Positions 1 through 8,290 of a stretch of 43,723 nt of DNA are shown one piece after another (position 1 is the stretch's first letter; each line of letters starts with the position of its first letter). This DNA comes from CAMAVH01 sp964628235. Lineage in GTDB: Bacteria > Pseudomonadota > Alphaproteobacteria > SMXQ01. The position numbers and the translations under genes were made by a program. Location: assembly GCA_964628235.1 (NCBI GenBank), contig CAZVLU010000030.1, forward strand, positions 1 through 43,723. The letters run 5' to 3'. The notes below the pieces were generated by a model, which was not told the DNA's origin, did no database searches, and saw only the letters and a list, made by a program, of their open reading frames with translations.

Positions 1-91
1 TCAGCTTGTCTTTGATGAACTTCCAGATGATCCGCGTCATCTCGTCGCCGTCGAGCTCGACGAGCGGGGTCTTGACCTGAATCTTGGCCAT
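1..91 (-). CDS. icd: NADP-dependent isocitrate dehydrogenase, N-terminal fragment (gene runs off the left edge)
   Basis: Only the first 30 codons lie in the window. Translation from the ATG at 89-91 gives MAKIQVKTPLVELDGDEMTR, then IIWKFIKDKL. This is the characteristic amino terminus of the homodimeric NADP-isocitrate dehydrogenase of alphaproteobacteria, with the V-x-L-D-G-D-E-M-T-R-I-I-W block. The enzyme decarboxylates isocitrate to 2-oxoglutarate in the TCA cycle, in the cytoplasm. The fragment was too short for ordinary ORF calling and was found by reading the edge. It lies downstream of the LOG-family gene on the same strand but is separated by 225 bases, so it probably has its own promoter. 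The match covers only 30 residues but is very specific. Confidence 0.85.
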   Translation of the reverse strand, partial: MAKIQVKTPLVELDGDEMTRIIWKFIKDKL

Positions 92-221
92 GTCTGCGTG
101 GTCTCCCTTAAAGCCGCCGGCGAAACCCGCCGAAGCCGCGCGGGGCGCGGACGGCAGGAAGGGCGGGAATCGGATGAAAATAGGCGAAAAGCGCAGGGCA
201 CCTTAATCAGGCGAGGGGCTT

Positions 222-237
222 GGCGCAAGGTTGCGCC
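222..237. promoter_or_regulatory. Perfect inverted repeat upstream of icd
   Basis: GGCGCAA and TTGCGCC (7-base arms) flank a 2-base centre, inside the 225-base gap between the LOG-family gene and icd. A second, looser repeat (TCCGCC at 259-264 against GGCGGA at 276-281) lies beside it. The first repeat could be an operator dyad for icd or a transcript hairpin ending the LOG-family message. No T-run follows on the minus strand, so an intrinsic terminator is less likely. Function not established. Confidence 0.35.
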
Positions 238-316
238 GAGGAGCCGCGCCACGGCCTCTCCGCCCTGCGAAAAAAGGCGGAAATCTTGAGGTTTTTAGGG
301 CTTTTGTGGCGGCGGG

Positions 317-901
317 CTAAAGCTTGTCGGGCTGCGCCGGCAGGCTCGGCTCGGGCAGGCCGGCCAGCACGGCCAGGAGATCGGCGATCCGTTCGACCGG
401 CGTGATGAGCGTTTCATGCTCGCCGCGCGCGAAGCCGCCGTCGACGACATGGCGCATCATCTCGCGGAACGGCGTCCAATAGCCGGAGATGTCGAGCAGC
501 AGGATCGGCTTGTCGTGCATCCGCAACTGCTTCCAGGTGATCATCTCGAAGGCTTCGTCGAGCGTGCCGAGGCCGCCGGGCAGGATGGCGAAGGCGTCGG
601 CCAGTTCGAACATGCGCTGCTTGCGCGCGTGCATGGTATCGACCGCGATCAGCTCCGTGCAGCCCGGGTGGGCCAGTTCGCGGGTTTTCAGCATGGTCGG
701 GATGACGCCGATCACCTTGCCGCCGGCCGCCAGCGTCGCGTCGGCGACGATGCCCATCAGCCCGACGCGGCCGCCGCCATAGACCAGCGTGATGCCGTTC
801 TCGCCGAGCAGGCGGCCAAGCTCCGCCGCCGCGTCGGCGTGGCGCGGATCGGAGCCGGCGCTGGCGCCGCAATAGACGCAGAGAGAGGTGACGCGAGCCA
901 T
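317..901 (-). CDS. LOG family protein (cytokinin riboside 5'-monophosphate phosphoribohydrolase type, TIGR00730)
   Basis: The 194-residue cytoplasmic protein carries the LOG/lysine-decarboxylase-like signature. It has an early VYCGASAG segment (about residues 9-16), YGGGRVGLMG (41-50) and the PGGxGTxxE catalytic/nucleotide motif as PGGLGTLDE at 108-116, preceded by R-K-x-x-M. Length and motif order match the family. Members hydrolyse the N-glycosidic bond of nucleoside 5'-monophosphates to release a base and ribose 5-phosphate. In plants this activates cytokinins; in bacteria the physiological substrate is often unclear. The older name 'lysine decarboxylase' is misleading. It stands alone between the APC permease and icd on the same strand, 47 bases after the permease stop. 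Confidence 0.88.
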   Translation of the reverse strand: MARVTSLCVYCGASAGSDPRHADAAAELGRLLGENGITLVYGGGRVGLMGIVADATLAAGGKVIGVIPTMLKTRELAHPGCTELIAVDTMHARKQRMFELADAFAILPGGLGTLDEAFEMITWKQLRMHDKPILLLDISGYWTPFREMMRHVVDGGFARGEHETLITPVERIADLLAVLAGLPEPSLPAQPDKL

Positions 902-948
902 AACTGCCGCTCCTGAACTGAACTGGCGGCGGTTATAGCGTGGTTACC

Positions 949-2922
949 TCAGAGTTTCATCGGCAGAATCACCATCGGCACGCCGCGCAGATGCAGGTCG
1001 CGCTGGATGGCATAGGCCGTCTGGTTGTGCAGCAGGCGGGTCAACGCATTGTCCTCGGCGAAGATCAACTGCGCGGCGAAGAACATGCTGTTGGGATATT
1101 GCCGCGCGATATCGTCGGCGAGGGTGAGCAGGCGCTCGACGACGTCGGTGCCGAAGCTGTGCAGCGAGGTCGCCGCCCAGCCGTGGCGTCGGCAATAATT
1201 GACGTAGCTTTGCAGGTTGTCTTCGACCTCGCTGCGCAGTTCGGCCAGCATCTCCTCGCCGTGGAAGGCTTCCGAGTCGATCTCGCCGACGCTGACGAAG
1301 ACGAAGTTCTTGAACTGGCCGGGGAACAGGCGCTGGGCCGAGAGCAGCGTGTGCATCCCCGCGCCCAAGCTGCGGCCGACCAGGAACACGGCGGTCGGAG
1401 CCTTGGGATCGAGCGGCTGCACGGCGTCGGGCGGAATCGGCGGCGCTGCCGTCGCGAACAGCGCGTCGATCTTGGTGAGTTGCGCCGAGACGCCGCGATA
1501 ATGGCGGCGGATGGCGAAACCGGTGACGATGACCAGGCCGGTGATGAGTACGGTGAGCCAGGCGCCGTGGGTGAACTTCTCGAAGATCGTGGTTGAGAGA
1601 ATGCCGGCGCAGACGATGAAGCCGACCAGCGCCAACGCCAGGCGGCGATAGGCGCGCCGCGCGCTGCGGCGATTCCTCCACCAATGGACGCAGAGGCCAT
1701 AGAGGCTGAGCGAGAAGGTGAGGAACACGTTGATCGAGTAGAGCACGACCAGCATCGAGACGTCGCCGCCGGTGATGACGAGCAGGATGACCGCCGCCGC
1801 CGCCATCAGCAGCAGGCCGTTCTGGGTCACCAGGCGGTTGGAAAGCTGGCTGAACTGGTGCGGCACCCAGCGGTCGGCGGCCATGTTGGCGAGCACGGAC
1901 GGGCCGCCGAGAAAGCCGGTGTTGGCGGCGACGAACAGCAGCCCGGCGGCGAAAACCAGCGTGAACAGCAGGATGGTGCTGCCGAGCCAGGAGCCTTCGC
2001 CGAAGCTGTCGTCGAGGATCGCGCTGAAGGTCGCGGCGTTGAGCGTCATGCCCTCGACCGACTGGGCGTTCCACAGCAGATAGAGCACGATCAGGCCGCC
2101 GGCGGTGAAGGCGAGCGAGGCGGCCATGTAGAGCATCGTCACCTTGCCGGTGGCGACGCGCGGCTCTTTCAGGTTGTTGATGTTGTTGGAGACGGCCTCG
2201 ATGCCGGTGTAGGTGCCGCCGCCCAGCGCGAAGGCGCGCAGCAGCAGCGACAGCAGGGCGAACCAGCCGATTTCGGCGGCATAGTCCTTGGTGTCTGTCA
2301 GCGTGTCGGGGATCAGGGCGGGCAGGTCGGCCGAATGCGCCAGGATGCCGCCGACGATGAAGCCGCCGTGGGTGATGAGGAAGCCGAGGAACAGCGGCAG
2401 CAGGAGTTTCAACGGCTCTTTCATGCCGCGCATGTTGAGGATCAGCAGCACGAGGACCATGAGCGCTTCGCTCGGCAGCTTCCACATCTGCGCCGAGAGC
2501 GGCAGCAGGCTGAACAGGGCGTCGACGCCGCTGGCGATCGAGATGGCGATGGTCAGCACATAGTCGATGATCAGCGCCGAGCCGGAGACCAGGCCGGCGC
2601 GCGGGCCGATCAGCGTGGTGGCGACCTTGTAGCCGCCGCCGCCCGACGGGAAGAGCTCGATGACCTGGTTGTAGGCCAGCGCGATGACGAAGACGGTGAC
2701 GGCGGTGGCGAGCGCGAGGTAGAGCGCGAGGTGGGTGTGGCCGCCGAGCGCCAGGAAGGTTTCTTCCGGGCCGTAGTTAGCTGACGACAGGCCGTCGGCG
2801 CCGAGGCCGACCCAGGCGAGGAATGCGGCCAGCGCCATATGCTGGCGGGCTTGCGGCGCCAGAGGGTCTTTCGGGGCGCCAAGGAACGCGCGTTTCAAGC
2901 GCTGCAGACGAAGCGGCAGCAT
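949..2922 (-). CDS. APC-superfamily amino acid/cation permease with C-terminal soluble domain
   Basis: The 657-residue protein starts with a short basic cytoplasmic segment, followed by about twelve hydrophobic segments between residues 25 and 470. These include the early AWVGLGADGLSSANYGPEE stretch and a FPSGGGGYK loop typical of APC permeases. The last ~186 residues (472-657) are soluble. They contain VFLVGRSLGAGMH, resembling the nucleotide-binding fold of universal-stress-type domains attached to some transporters. The substrate cannot be read from sequence; amino acids or a cation such as potassium are possible. The gene is divergent from the cytochrome c' gene across a 261-base gap. The long tail could sense an intracellular ligand and gate transport, which is inference. 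Confidence 0.78.
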   Translation of the reverse strand: MLPLRLQRLKRAFLGAPKDPLAPQARQHMALAAFLAWVGLGADGLSSANYGPEETFLALGGHTHLALYLALATAVTVFVIALAYNQVIELFPSGGGGYKVATTLIGPRAGLVSGSALIIDYVLTIAISIASGVDALFSLLPLSAQMWKLPSEALMVLVLLILNMRGMKEPLKLLLPLFLGFLITHGGFIVGGILAHSADLPALIPDTLTDTKDYAAEIGWFALLSLLLRAFALGGGTYTGIEAVSNNINNLKEPRVATGKVTMLYMAASLAFTAGGLIVLYLLWNAQSVEGMTLNAATFSAILDDSFGEGSWLGSTILLFTLVFAAGLLFVAANTGFLGGPSVLANMAADRWVPHQFSQLSNRLVTQNGLLLMAAAAVILLVITGGDVSMLVVLYSINVFLTFSLSLYGLCVHWWRNRRSARRAYRRLALALVGFIVCAGILSTTIFEKFTHGAWLTVLITGLVIVTGFAIRRHYRGVSAQLTKIDALFATAAPPIPPDAVQPLDPKAPTAVFLVGRSLGAGMHTLLSAQRLFPGQFKNFVFVSVGEIDSEAFHGEEMLAELRSEVEDNLQSYVNYCRRHGWAATSLHSFGTDVVERLLTLADDIARQYPNSMFFAAQLIFAEDNALTRLLHNQTAYAIQRDLHLRGVPMVILPMKL

Positions 2923-3062
2923 GAAGGGTCACATGATTTGGGGGAGGGGTGTCGCTCGGGACGGCAGGCTTCTACGCCCGCGCCCAAGTTCTAGCCAACG
3001 CCGGCCAAGCATGGCAGCCATACGAAATAAGAGAGGCAATTGGCCCAGAACTTGTCATTTCA

Positions 3063-3091
3063 TTGCCAAGTCTTTCAACTCTTTGTGTAAT
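3063..3091 (+). promoter_or_regulatory. Candidate sigma-70 promoter for the cytochrome c' gene
   Basis: TTGCCA at 3063-3068 and TGTAAT at 3086-3091 are separated by exactly 17 bases, in a locally AT-richer stretch of the 261-base divergent gap. Predicted transcription would begin near 3098, giving an ~85-base leader before the ATG at 3184 and its GAGAGGGG ribosome-binding sequence. This rests on pattern only. Confidence 0.45.
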
Positions 3092-3183
3092 TTGGCTTCG
3101 GCCCTTGTCCTGCCCACAGGTCTTGGGCAATCTGGTTACGAAAAGCGACGGCACCCAGCACGTCGCGTCGAGAGGGGAATCCA

Positions 3184-3648
3184 ATGTCGTTTCGCGTGAA
3201 ATTTGCCGCCGTCGTTGTGACCGCGCTCGCCGGCTTCAGCTTTTCGCCGCTCGTCGCGTCGGCTCAGGAAGCTGCCGTCAAAGAGCGCCAGGATCTGATG
3301 GGCGCGTTCGGCGAAGCGAGCAAAACGCTCGCCGCCGCCGCCAAGGGCGCGCCGCTCGATGCCGCCGTGGTCAAAGCGGCCGAGGACATCGCCGCCGGCA
3401 TGAAGAAGACGCCGGCGCTGTTTCCGGCCGGCACCGGCAGCGACAAGATGAAGAACCGCGCCAAGCCGGAAATCTGGACCGACATGGCCAAGTTCACCGC
3501 TTACGCCAATGACGGCGCTGCCGCGCACATGGCGCTCGCCGCCGCCGCCAAGGGCGGCGATGCCGCCGCTTATCAGTCGGCCTTCACCAAGGCCGCCGCC
3601 ACCTGCGCCGCCTGCCACAAGGATTTCCGCGGCCCGGCGGTGAGATAA
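3184..3648 (+). CDS. Cytochrome c' (class II c-type cytochrome), periplasmic
   Basis: The 154-residue precursor has a cleavable signal peptide (about residues 1-27, ending VASAQ). The body is alanine-rich and helical, and the single heme-attachment motif CAACH is at 141-145, close to the C terminus. A C-terminal CxxCH in a four-helix-bundle-sized protein, with an early R-x-x-x-M (R35, M39) as possible distal ligand, is diagnostic of class II cytochromes c'. These act in the periplasm in NO or oxygen handling or as electron carriers. The stop lies only 22 bases before the most likely start of the next cytochrome gene, so the two are probably co-transcribed. The role of the pair is not evident from context. 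Confidence 0.88.
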   Translation: MSFRVKFAAVVVTALAGFSFSPLVASAQEAAVKERQDLMGAFGEASKTLAAAAKGAPLDAAVVKAAEDIAAGMKKTPALFPAGTGSDKMKNRAKPEIWTDMAKFTAYANDGAAAHMALAAAAKGGDAAAYQSAFTKAAATCAACHKDFRGPAVR

Positions 3649-3670
3649 GCCGTTGCGCTTCGCCACGCTC

Positions 3671-4543
3671 ATGACGCTGCGCGCCGCGCCGATGGTCTTC
3701 GGCGCGGCGCTGTCGTATGCGGCCCTGCCGGCGCAGGCGCAGCAGACCGCTGCCGAACGCGGCGCCTATATCTTCCATGCGTCGGGTTGCGAGACCTGCC
3801 ACACCGACACGGCCAATAAAGGCGCGCCGCTGGCCGGCGGCCGGGCGCTGAAAACGCCGTTCGGCACCTTCCGCACGCCCAACGTCACGCCCGATCCGAC
3901 GCATGGCATCGGCAAATGGAGCGAAGCGGATTTTATCCGCGCCATGCGCGAGGGGCGCTCGCCGAGCGGCGACCACTACTATCCGGCCTTTCCCTACACG
4001 GCCTATACCAAGATGTCCGACGCCGACATGAAGGACCTGCGCGCCTACATGCTGACGCTGCCGGCCTCCGATAAGCCGAACCTGCCGCACGAATTGAGCT
4101 TCCCGTTCAACATCCGCCTCGGCGTGATGGCGTGGAAATGGCTCAACTTCACGCCGGGACCCTTGCCTGCGGTTGCCGGCAAGGACGAGGCCTGGATGCG
4201 CGGGCGCTATCTCGTCGAGGCGCTCGGCCATTGCGCCGAATGCCACACGCCGCGCGACAAGCTCGGCGGTCTCGTGACGAGCAAATGGATGGCCGGCTCG
4301 GCCGACGGCGCCGAAGGCGAAGCCGCGCCGAACCTGACGCCCGATTCCGCCACCGGCATCGGCGAGTGGAGCGCCGAGGATATCGCCTTCGCGCTCAAGA
4401 TCGGCATGAAGCCCGACGGCGACTCGCTTGGCTCGCTGATGGCCGAAGTGGTCGAAAACGGCACCGGCAAGCTGACCGACGCCGATTTGGCCGCCATGGC
4501 GGCCTATCTGAAGGCGTTGCCGGCCATCGTTCACAAGCCTTAA
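3671..4543 (+). CDS. Diheme cytochrome c, periplasmic
   Basis: An ATG at 3671 gives a 290-residue precursor with a signal peptide ending AQAQ. A TTG at 3653 would add six residues; ATG is preferred because it starts just before the hydrophobic core. Two cytochrome c domains follow. The first has C-E-T-C-H about 40 residues in; the second has the block EALGHCAECHTPRDKLGG near residue 190. Each is followed by a repeated NVTPDPTHGIGKWSEADF / NLTPDSATGIGEWSAEDI-type segment. This architecture matches the diheme electron-carrier subunits of periplasmic dehydrogenases and thiosulfate-type oxidations. No dehydrogenase partner is adjacent. It is likely co-expressed with the upstream cytochrome c'. 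Confidence 0.87.
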   Translation: MTLRAAPMVFGAALSYAALPAQAQQTAAERGAYIFHASGCETCHTDTANKGAPLAGGRALKTPFGTFRTPNVTPDPTHGIGKWSEADFIRAMREGRSPSGDHYYPAFPYTAYTKMSDADMKDLRAYMLTLPASDKPNLPHELSFPFNIRLGVMAWKWLNFTPGPLPAVAGKDEAWMRGRYLVEALGHCAECHTPRDKLGGLVTSKWMAGSADGAEGEAAPNLTPDSATGIGEWSAEDIAFALKIGMKPDGDSLGSLMAEVVENGTGKLTDADLAAMAAYLKALPAIVHKP

Positions 4544-4619
4544 AGGCGCTTTTTCGCCCCCGCCATGCGCATTGCGCCTCTGCAGATGGCGTATTAGGTT
4601 AGCCGCTGGTCCCTCCAGC

Positions 4620-5636
4620 GTGATCCTTAAGCCCTTGAAAAAACTAGACAAGCCCGTTGTCCTTGCCTTGCTTGGCGCGCTCGTTCTGGCGATCGCATTC
4701 GGCCTGAATTGGGTTGTCGACTGGCGCGGCGACGATTCGCCTGCGCCGGTGCAGCAAATGGCCGACAAGCCGTTGCAGGCGCCGCCCTTGGCGCGCCAGC
4801 CGGCGGCGCCGAGCTTCGATGTGGTGCGCGTCAACCCGAGCGGCGACACGGTGATCGCCGGCCGCGCCGAGCCCGGCGCAGATGTGACCGTGCTCGATGG
4901 CGAGACCGTCGTCGGCCGCGTGCAGGCCGACAAACGCGGCGAATGGGTGTTGGTTCCCGAAAAGCCGCTGCCGCCCGGCTCGCGCAATCTCAGCTTGATC
5001 GCCAAACTTCCCGACGGCACCGAACAGCGCTCTGACTCCGACGTGGTGCTGGTGGTGCCGGAAAATGGCGAGGGCGCCACAGGCGTGTTGGCGCTGCGCG
5101 TGCCCGGTAGTAACGGCCAAGCGCCGAGCCGCGTGCTGCAATCGCCGTTCGCCGGCGGCGACGCCGGTCGGGGAGATGGCCGCGGCACACGCGGCCTGAC
5201 GATCGATGTCATCGACTATGATGAAAAAGGTCGCGCCACCGTGAGCGGCAACGCGCCTGCCGGCGCCAAGCTCAATATCTATCTCGACGATACGCTCTCC
5301 GGCTCGACCGCAGCCGACGCCAAGACCGAATGGCGGCTGGCTCTGCCGCAACTTCTCACGCCGGGCGACCATAAGCTGCGCGTCGACCGCCTCGACGATG
5401 CCGGCAAGGTGATCGACCGCGCCGAATATGCCTTCAACCGCGCGCCGCCCGTCGAAGGCATGACGGCTGGCGTCGCCGTCATCGTGCAGCCCGGCAACAG
5501 CCTGTGGCGCCTGGCGCGCCGCACCTACGGCGAAGGCACGCGTTACGCCTTGATCTTCGAAGCCAACAAGTCGCAAATTCGCGACCCTGACTTGATCTAT
5601 CCGGGGCAGGTTTTCGCGCTCCCCGCCGCTAATTAA
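4620..5636 (+). CDS. Membrane-anchored LysM peptidoglycan-binding protein with Ig-like repeats
   Basis: A GTG at 4620 gives 338 residues; a TTG at 4572 would add an unlikely 16-residue extension. One transmembrane segment lies near the N terminus (VVLALLGALVLAIAFGL), followed by a proline-rich linker. Two Ig-like 'adhesin/filament' modules follow, each with a V-x-G-x-A-x-P-G-A-x-V pattern (around residues 65-130 and 190-260). The C-terminal LysM domain contains VQPGNSLWRLARRTYGEG and IYPGQVFALP. The topology puts the LysM domain in the periplasm, where it would bind peptidoglycan glycan strands. This arrangement is conserved in many Hyphomicrobiales. No enzymatic domain is visible, so a scaffold role in cell-wall maintenance is the best inference. 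Confidence 0.82.
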   Translation: MILKPLKKLDKPVVLALLGALVLAIAFGLNWVVDWRGDDSPAPVQQMADKPLQAPPLARQPAAPSFDVVRVNPSGDTVIAGRAEPGADVTVLDGETVVGRVQADKRGEWVLVPEKPLPPGSRNLSLIAKLPDGTEQRSDSDVVLVVPENGEGATGVLALRVPGSNGQAPSRVLQSPFAGGDAGRGDGRGTRGLTIDVIDYDEKGRATVSGNAPAGAKLNIYLDDTLSGSTAADAKTEWRLALPQLLTPGDHKLRVDRLDDAGKVIDRAEYAFNRAPPVEGMTAGVAVIVQPGNSLWRLARRTYGEGTRYALIFEANKSQIRDPDLIYPGQVFALPAAN

Positions 5637-5724
5637 TGGCGCCAATTCATTTCGCGCTTTCGTTAGTCTCGGAGCACGCTCTGCCGCCGAGACCGTTCTT
5701 ATTCCTGTACCGCAGATTGGATCG

Positions 5725-6435
5725 ATGACCTTGTCCACACCGCCGCTCGCAACGCCGCCCAGCATTCCCCTGATCCCGGTGCATCCCGCCGGCTGGCCCT
5801 TCGTCGCCCTCTTTGCGATCGTGAGCTTGGTGCTGGCGCTATTCTCCGAGGCGCTCGGCGTCATCGGCTTGATCTTGACCGCCTGGTGCATCTGGTTCTT
5901 CCGGGATCCCGAGCGCACGCCGCCCGATGATCCGTCGGCGGTCATCAGCGCCGCCGATGGCCGCATCCAGATGATCACGCGCGCCGCGCCCCCGGCGGAA
6001 CTCGGCATGGGGCCGGCGGAACTGACGCGCATCAGCATCTTCCTCAATGTCTTCAACGTGCATGTGAACCGCGTGCCGGCTTCGGGCCGCGTCACCGGCC
6101 TGCATTACCGCCCCGGCAAGTTCTTCAACGCGTCGCTCGACAAGGCGAGCGTCGACAACGAGCGTCAGTCGGTGCGCATGACGACGCACGACGGCCATGA
6201 GATCGTCTTCGTGCAAATCGCCGGCCTCATCGCGCGCCGCATCATCTGCGATCTGACCGACGGCCAGCAGATCGTCGGCGGCGAGCGCTTCGGCCTGATC
6301 CGATTCGGCAGCCGCACCGATGTTTATCTGCCGGAAGGTAGCGTCGTCGCCGTGCAGGTCGGCGACCATGTCGCTGGCGGCGAAAGCGTGTTGGCCCATC
6401 TGCCCAGCGTTCCCGTTTCCGCGCCAGCCGTCTAG
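5725..6435 (+). CDS. psd: Phosphatidylserine decarboxylase proenzyme (short type)
   Basis: The 236-residue protein has hydrophobic membrane segments at about 24-58, then the conserved FLNVFNVHVNR block (H113). Near the C terminus R-F-G-S-R-T-D-V has the Gly195-Ser196 bond, where the proenzyme self-cleaves to generate the pyruvoyl cofactor. This is the short Psd class typical of alphaproteobacteria. It converts phosphatidylserine to phosphatidylethanolamine at the inner membrane. The stop is 9 bases before pssA, which supplies the substrate, so the two form an operon in the usual order for this group. Confidence 0.94.
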   Translation: MTLSTPPLATPPSIPLIPVHPAGWPFVALFAIVSLVLALFSEALGVIGLILTAWCIWFFRDPERTPPDDPSAVISAADGRIQMITRAAPPAELGMGPAELTRISIFLNVFNVHVNRVPASGRVTGLHYRPGKFFNASLDKASVDNERQSVRMTTHDGHEIVFVQIAGLIARRIICDLTDGQQIVGGERFGLIRFGSRTDVYLPEGSVVAVQVGDHVAGGESVLAHLPSVPVSAPAV

Positions 6436-6444
6436 GAGCTATCG

Positions 6445-7314
6445 ATGATCCGCACGCGCCGACGCATCCGCGAACTGCCGTTCCATCAGCTCTTGCCGAA
6501 CGTGCTGACGGTGCTGGCGCTCTGCGCCGGCCTTACCGCCATCCGTTACGGCTTTCAGCAGCGCTGGGAATTGGCGGTCGGCGCGGTGATCGTCGCGGCG
6601 GTGCTCGATTCGCTCGACGGCCGTGTGGCGCGCAAGCTGGGCGGCACCACCAAGTTCGGCGCCGAGCTCGATTCGCTGTCGGATTTCCTGTGCTTCGGCG
6701 TCACGCCGGGCATCCTCATCTACCTCTGGTCGCTCAACACGCTCGGCGGCGCCGGTTGGGTGCTGGCGCTGCTCTATGCCGTTTGCGCCGCGCTGCGTCT
6801 GGCGCGCTTCAACACGCGCATCGGCATGTCAGACCTGCCGCCGTGGGCCGGCAATTACTTCACCGGCATGGCGGCGCCGTCCGGCGCCGGCGTCGCGCTC
6901 TTGCCGATGATGCTGAGTTTCGAATTCGGCCCGACCGTGTTCGCCCACCCGCTGCTCAACGGCGTGGTGCTGGTCGGCGTCGGCGCTCTGATGATCAGCC
7001 GGCTGCCGACATATTCCTTCAAGGTGTTGCGGGTGCCGCATCGCTGGGTGATGCCGGCGCTGCTCGCCGTCGGCCTACTTGCTGCGCTTTTTGCGACCGC
7101 GCATTGGGCGACGATGAGCGGCGTCATCATCGTTTATCTGGCGACCATTCCGCTGGCGCTGCGCTCCTATCGCCGCCAGTTGACGGAAACGCCCGTCGCC
7201 GACCATGCCGACGTGGCGGCGGACGGCGAGGCGCGGGCCTTCGCGCCTTTTGCCGAGCCGGTCGAAGAGGCCGAGGTCGAACAGCCGGGCGAAACGCCCA
7301 CGCGCTTGTCCTAG
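6445..7314 (+). CDS. pssA: CDP-diacylglycerol--serine O-phosphatidyltransferase
   Basis: The 289-residue integral membrane protein contains the complete CDP-alcohol phosphatidyltransferase motif: D55-x2-D58-G59-x2-A62-R63-x8-G72-x3-D76-x3-D80. Several further transmembrane helices follow. It condenses CDP-diacylglycerol with serine to give phosphatidylserine, the substrate of the psd product encoded 9 bases upstream. The acidic, non-membrane last ~45 residues are variable among relatives. The adjacency and the intact motif make the assignment firm. Confidence 0.94.
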   Translation: MIRTRRRIRELPFHQLLPNVLTVLALCAGLTAIRYGFQQRWELAVGAVIVAAVLDSLDGRVARKLGGTTKFGAELDSLSDFLCFGVTPGILIYLWSLNTLGGAGWVLALLYAVCAALRLARFNTRIGMSDLPPWAGNYFTGMAAPSGAGVALLPMMLSFEFGPTVFAHPLLNGVVLVGVGALMISRLPTYSFKVLRVPHRWVMPALLAVGLLAALFATAHWATMSGVIIVYLATIPLALRSYRRQLTETPVADHADVAADGEARAFAPFAEPVEEAEVEQPGETPTRLS

Positions 7315-7329
7315 AAGGCGTTTCGCCTT
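7315..7329 (+). terminator. Short hairpin immediately after pssA
   Basis: AAGGCG (7315-7320) and CGCCTT (7324-7329) pair around TTT, directly after the pssA stop codon. There is no clear T-run afterwards, so it may be a weak or Rho-assisted end of the psd-pssA transcript. Confidence 0.3.
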
Positions 7330-7426
7330 CCTATCAAAGCAGATTCGGCCAGTCTTAGGGCAGGGCTTTAACCAAATTTCAATAAGAGTCCGGCAAGCTG
7401 CGCCCTCGTATCTTTAGGGGTTCGTA

Positions 7427-7897
7427 ATGGCTGTCGCCTCCCAGGGCTTGATTCTTCTCATCGACGACAATGCGGTGCAGAGCCGCTTGTATGGCGACGT
7501 CCTCAAGGCCGAAGGCTTCACCGTTGTCGCCATGTCGAACGCCAAGGAGGCCGAGCAGTTTTTGCTCGCCAATGTCCCCAGCGTGATCTTGCTCGACATC
7601 ATGATGCCGGAGGTCGACGGCATCGAAGCTTGCCAGCGCTTTCGCAAGCAGATCGGCGAGCGCGCGCCGATCTTGTTTCTCACCGCGTCAGATACCGTCG
7701 ATATTCTGCTGGCCGCTTTCAAGGCCGGCGGCGACGATTTCGTCGTCAAGACCAGCGGCCTCGCCAAATTGGTCGAGCGCGTCAAATATTGGCGCAACCC
7801 GACATCCCGCAGCGACACCCAGGGCCGCCGACTCAGCAAGATTTCTCAGATCGAGAAGCGTCTGTCACCTTCGCCAGCGGAAGCGGCCAAGTCTTAA
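7427..7897 (+). CDS. Single-domain response regulator (CheY-like receiver)
   Basis: The 156-residue cytoplasmic protein is one receiver domain. The acidic pair is D13-D14, the phospho-acceptor D57 (in LLDIMMPEVDG), the switch threonine T86 (in FLTASD) and the conserved lysine K108 (in FVVKTSG). About 35 basic residues follow with no DNA-binding or enzymatic domain, so it probably works by protein-protein contact, as DivK/CpdR-type or phosphorelay regulators do. No histidine kinase is adjacent. The start has AGGGG 8 bases upstream. The target cannot be deduced; the neighbouring lipid and transport genes do not suggest one. Confidence 0.88.
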   Translation: MAVASQGLILLIDDNAVQSRLYGDVLKAEGFTVVAMSNAKEAEQFLLANVPSVILLDIMMPEVDGIEACQRFRKQIGERAPILFLTASDTVDILLAAFKAGGDDFVVKTSGLAKLVERVKYWRNPTSRSDTQGRRLSKISQIEKRLSPSPAEAAKS

Positions 7898-8290
7898 CTC
7901 CTGCTCTACCTCGCATCGCGAGATGCGTTGCCGCAGAGTCGGACTCTGTCGCGATACGGCGCATGGCGCTCTCCTTTGTTCGGCTGGCGGCCTTGCTGGC
8001 CGACGGCGGAGACGTGGCGCCGGAACTTATGTTGCTTTGCAGCAATGGCGCAGCAATAGGCAGGCGTGCGCTGCGCAACGTCATTGCATCGGCAGGAACA
8101 ATATCTTCATAGGCCTCGGCGATTCGCGGTCGCGAAATAGCGCGAGAGTTTTTAAAGATTTCCGATGCAAACGTCCGGTGCCCTAATACAATCGTAGTAG
8201 AAGAAGAAATCGTCTGGGTAGTACGGAGAGCGTGATGCGTTATCGGTGCCAGGGGGCGGCCATGAGCCGCAAGATGCGCGGAGATCAGCC
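7898..8290. other. 393-base gene-free gap with two stem-loops and a palindrome
   Basis: No coding sequence here is convincing. Two perfect hairpins lie close together: CGCATC/GATGCG around GCGA (7912-7927), and CAGAGTC/GACTCTG around one base (7934-7948). A third dyad, TTCGCG-GT-CGCGAA, lies at 8123-8136. An AT-richer stretch (about 8150-8220) likely carries the promoter of the tctBAC operon. A 49-codon reading frame at 7963-8112 has no recognisable relatives and was not called. Confidence 0.5.
8123..8136. promoter_or_regulatory. Palindrome upstream of tctB, possible operator
   Basis: TTCGCG and CGCGAA are separated by GT, giving a perfect 6-base-arm dyad about 155 bases before the tctB start. 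The location fits regulation of the uptake operon. No TctDE two-component genes lie in the window, and no regulator can be assigned. Confidence 0.25.

Noticed and set aside
944..2485. 513-codon open frame on the minus strand within the APC permease
   Set aside because: It is an alternative frame of the permease gene, Arg/His-rich without hydrophobic pattern; the GC-rich third-codon bias makes such frames stay open.
7963..8112. 49-codon open frame after the response regulator gene
   Set aside because: It has no family resemblance, no clear ribosome site and weak codon pattern; it may be chance in GC-rich DNA.
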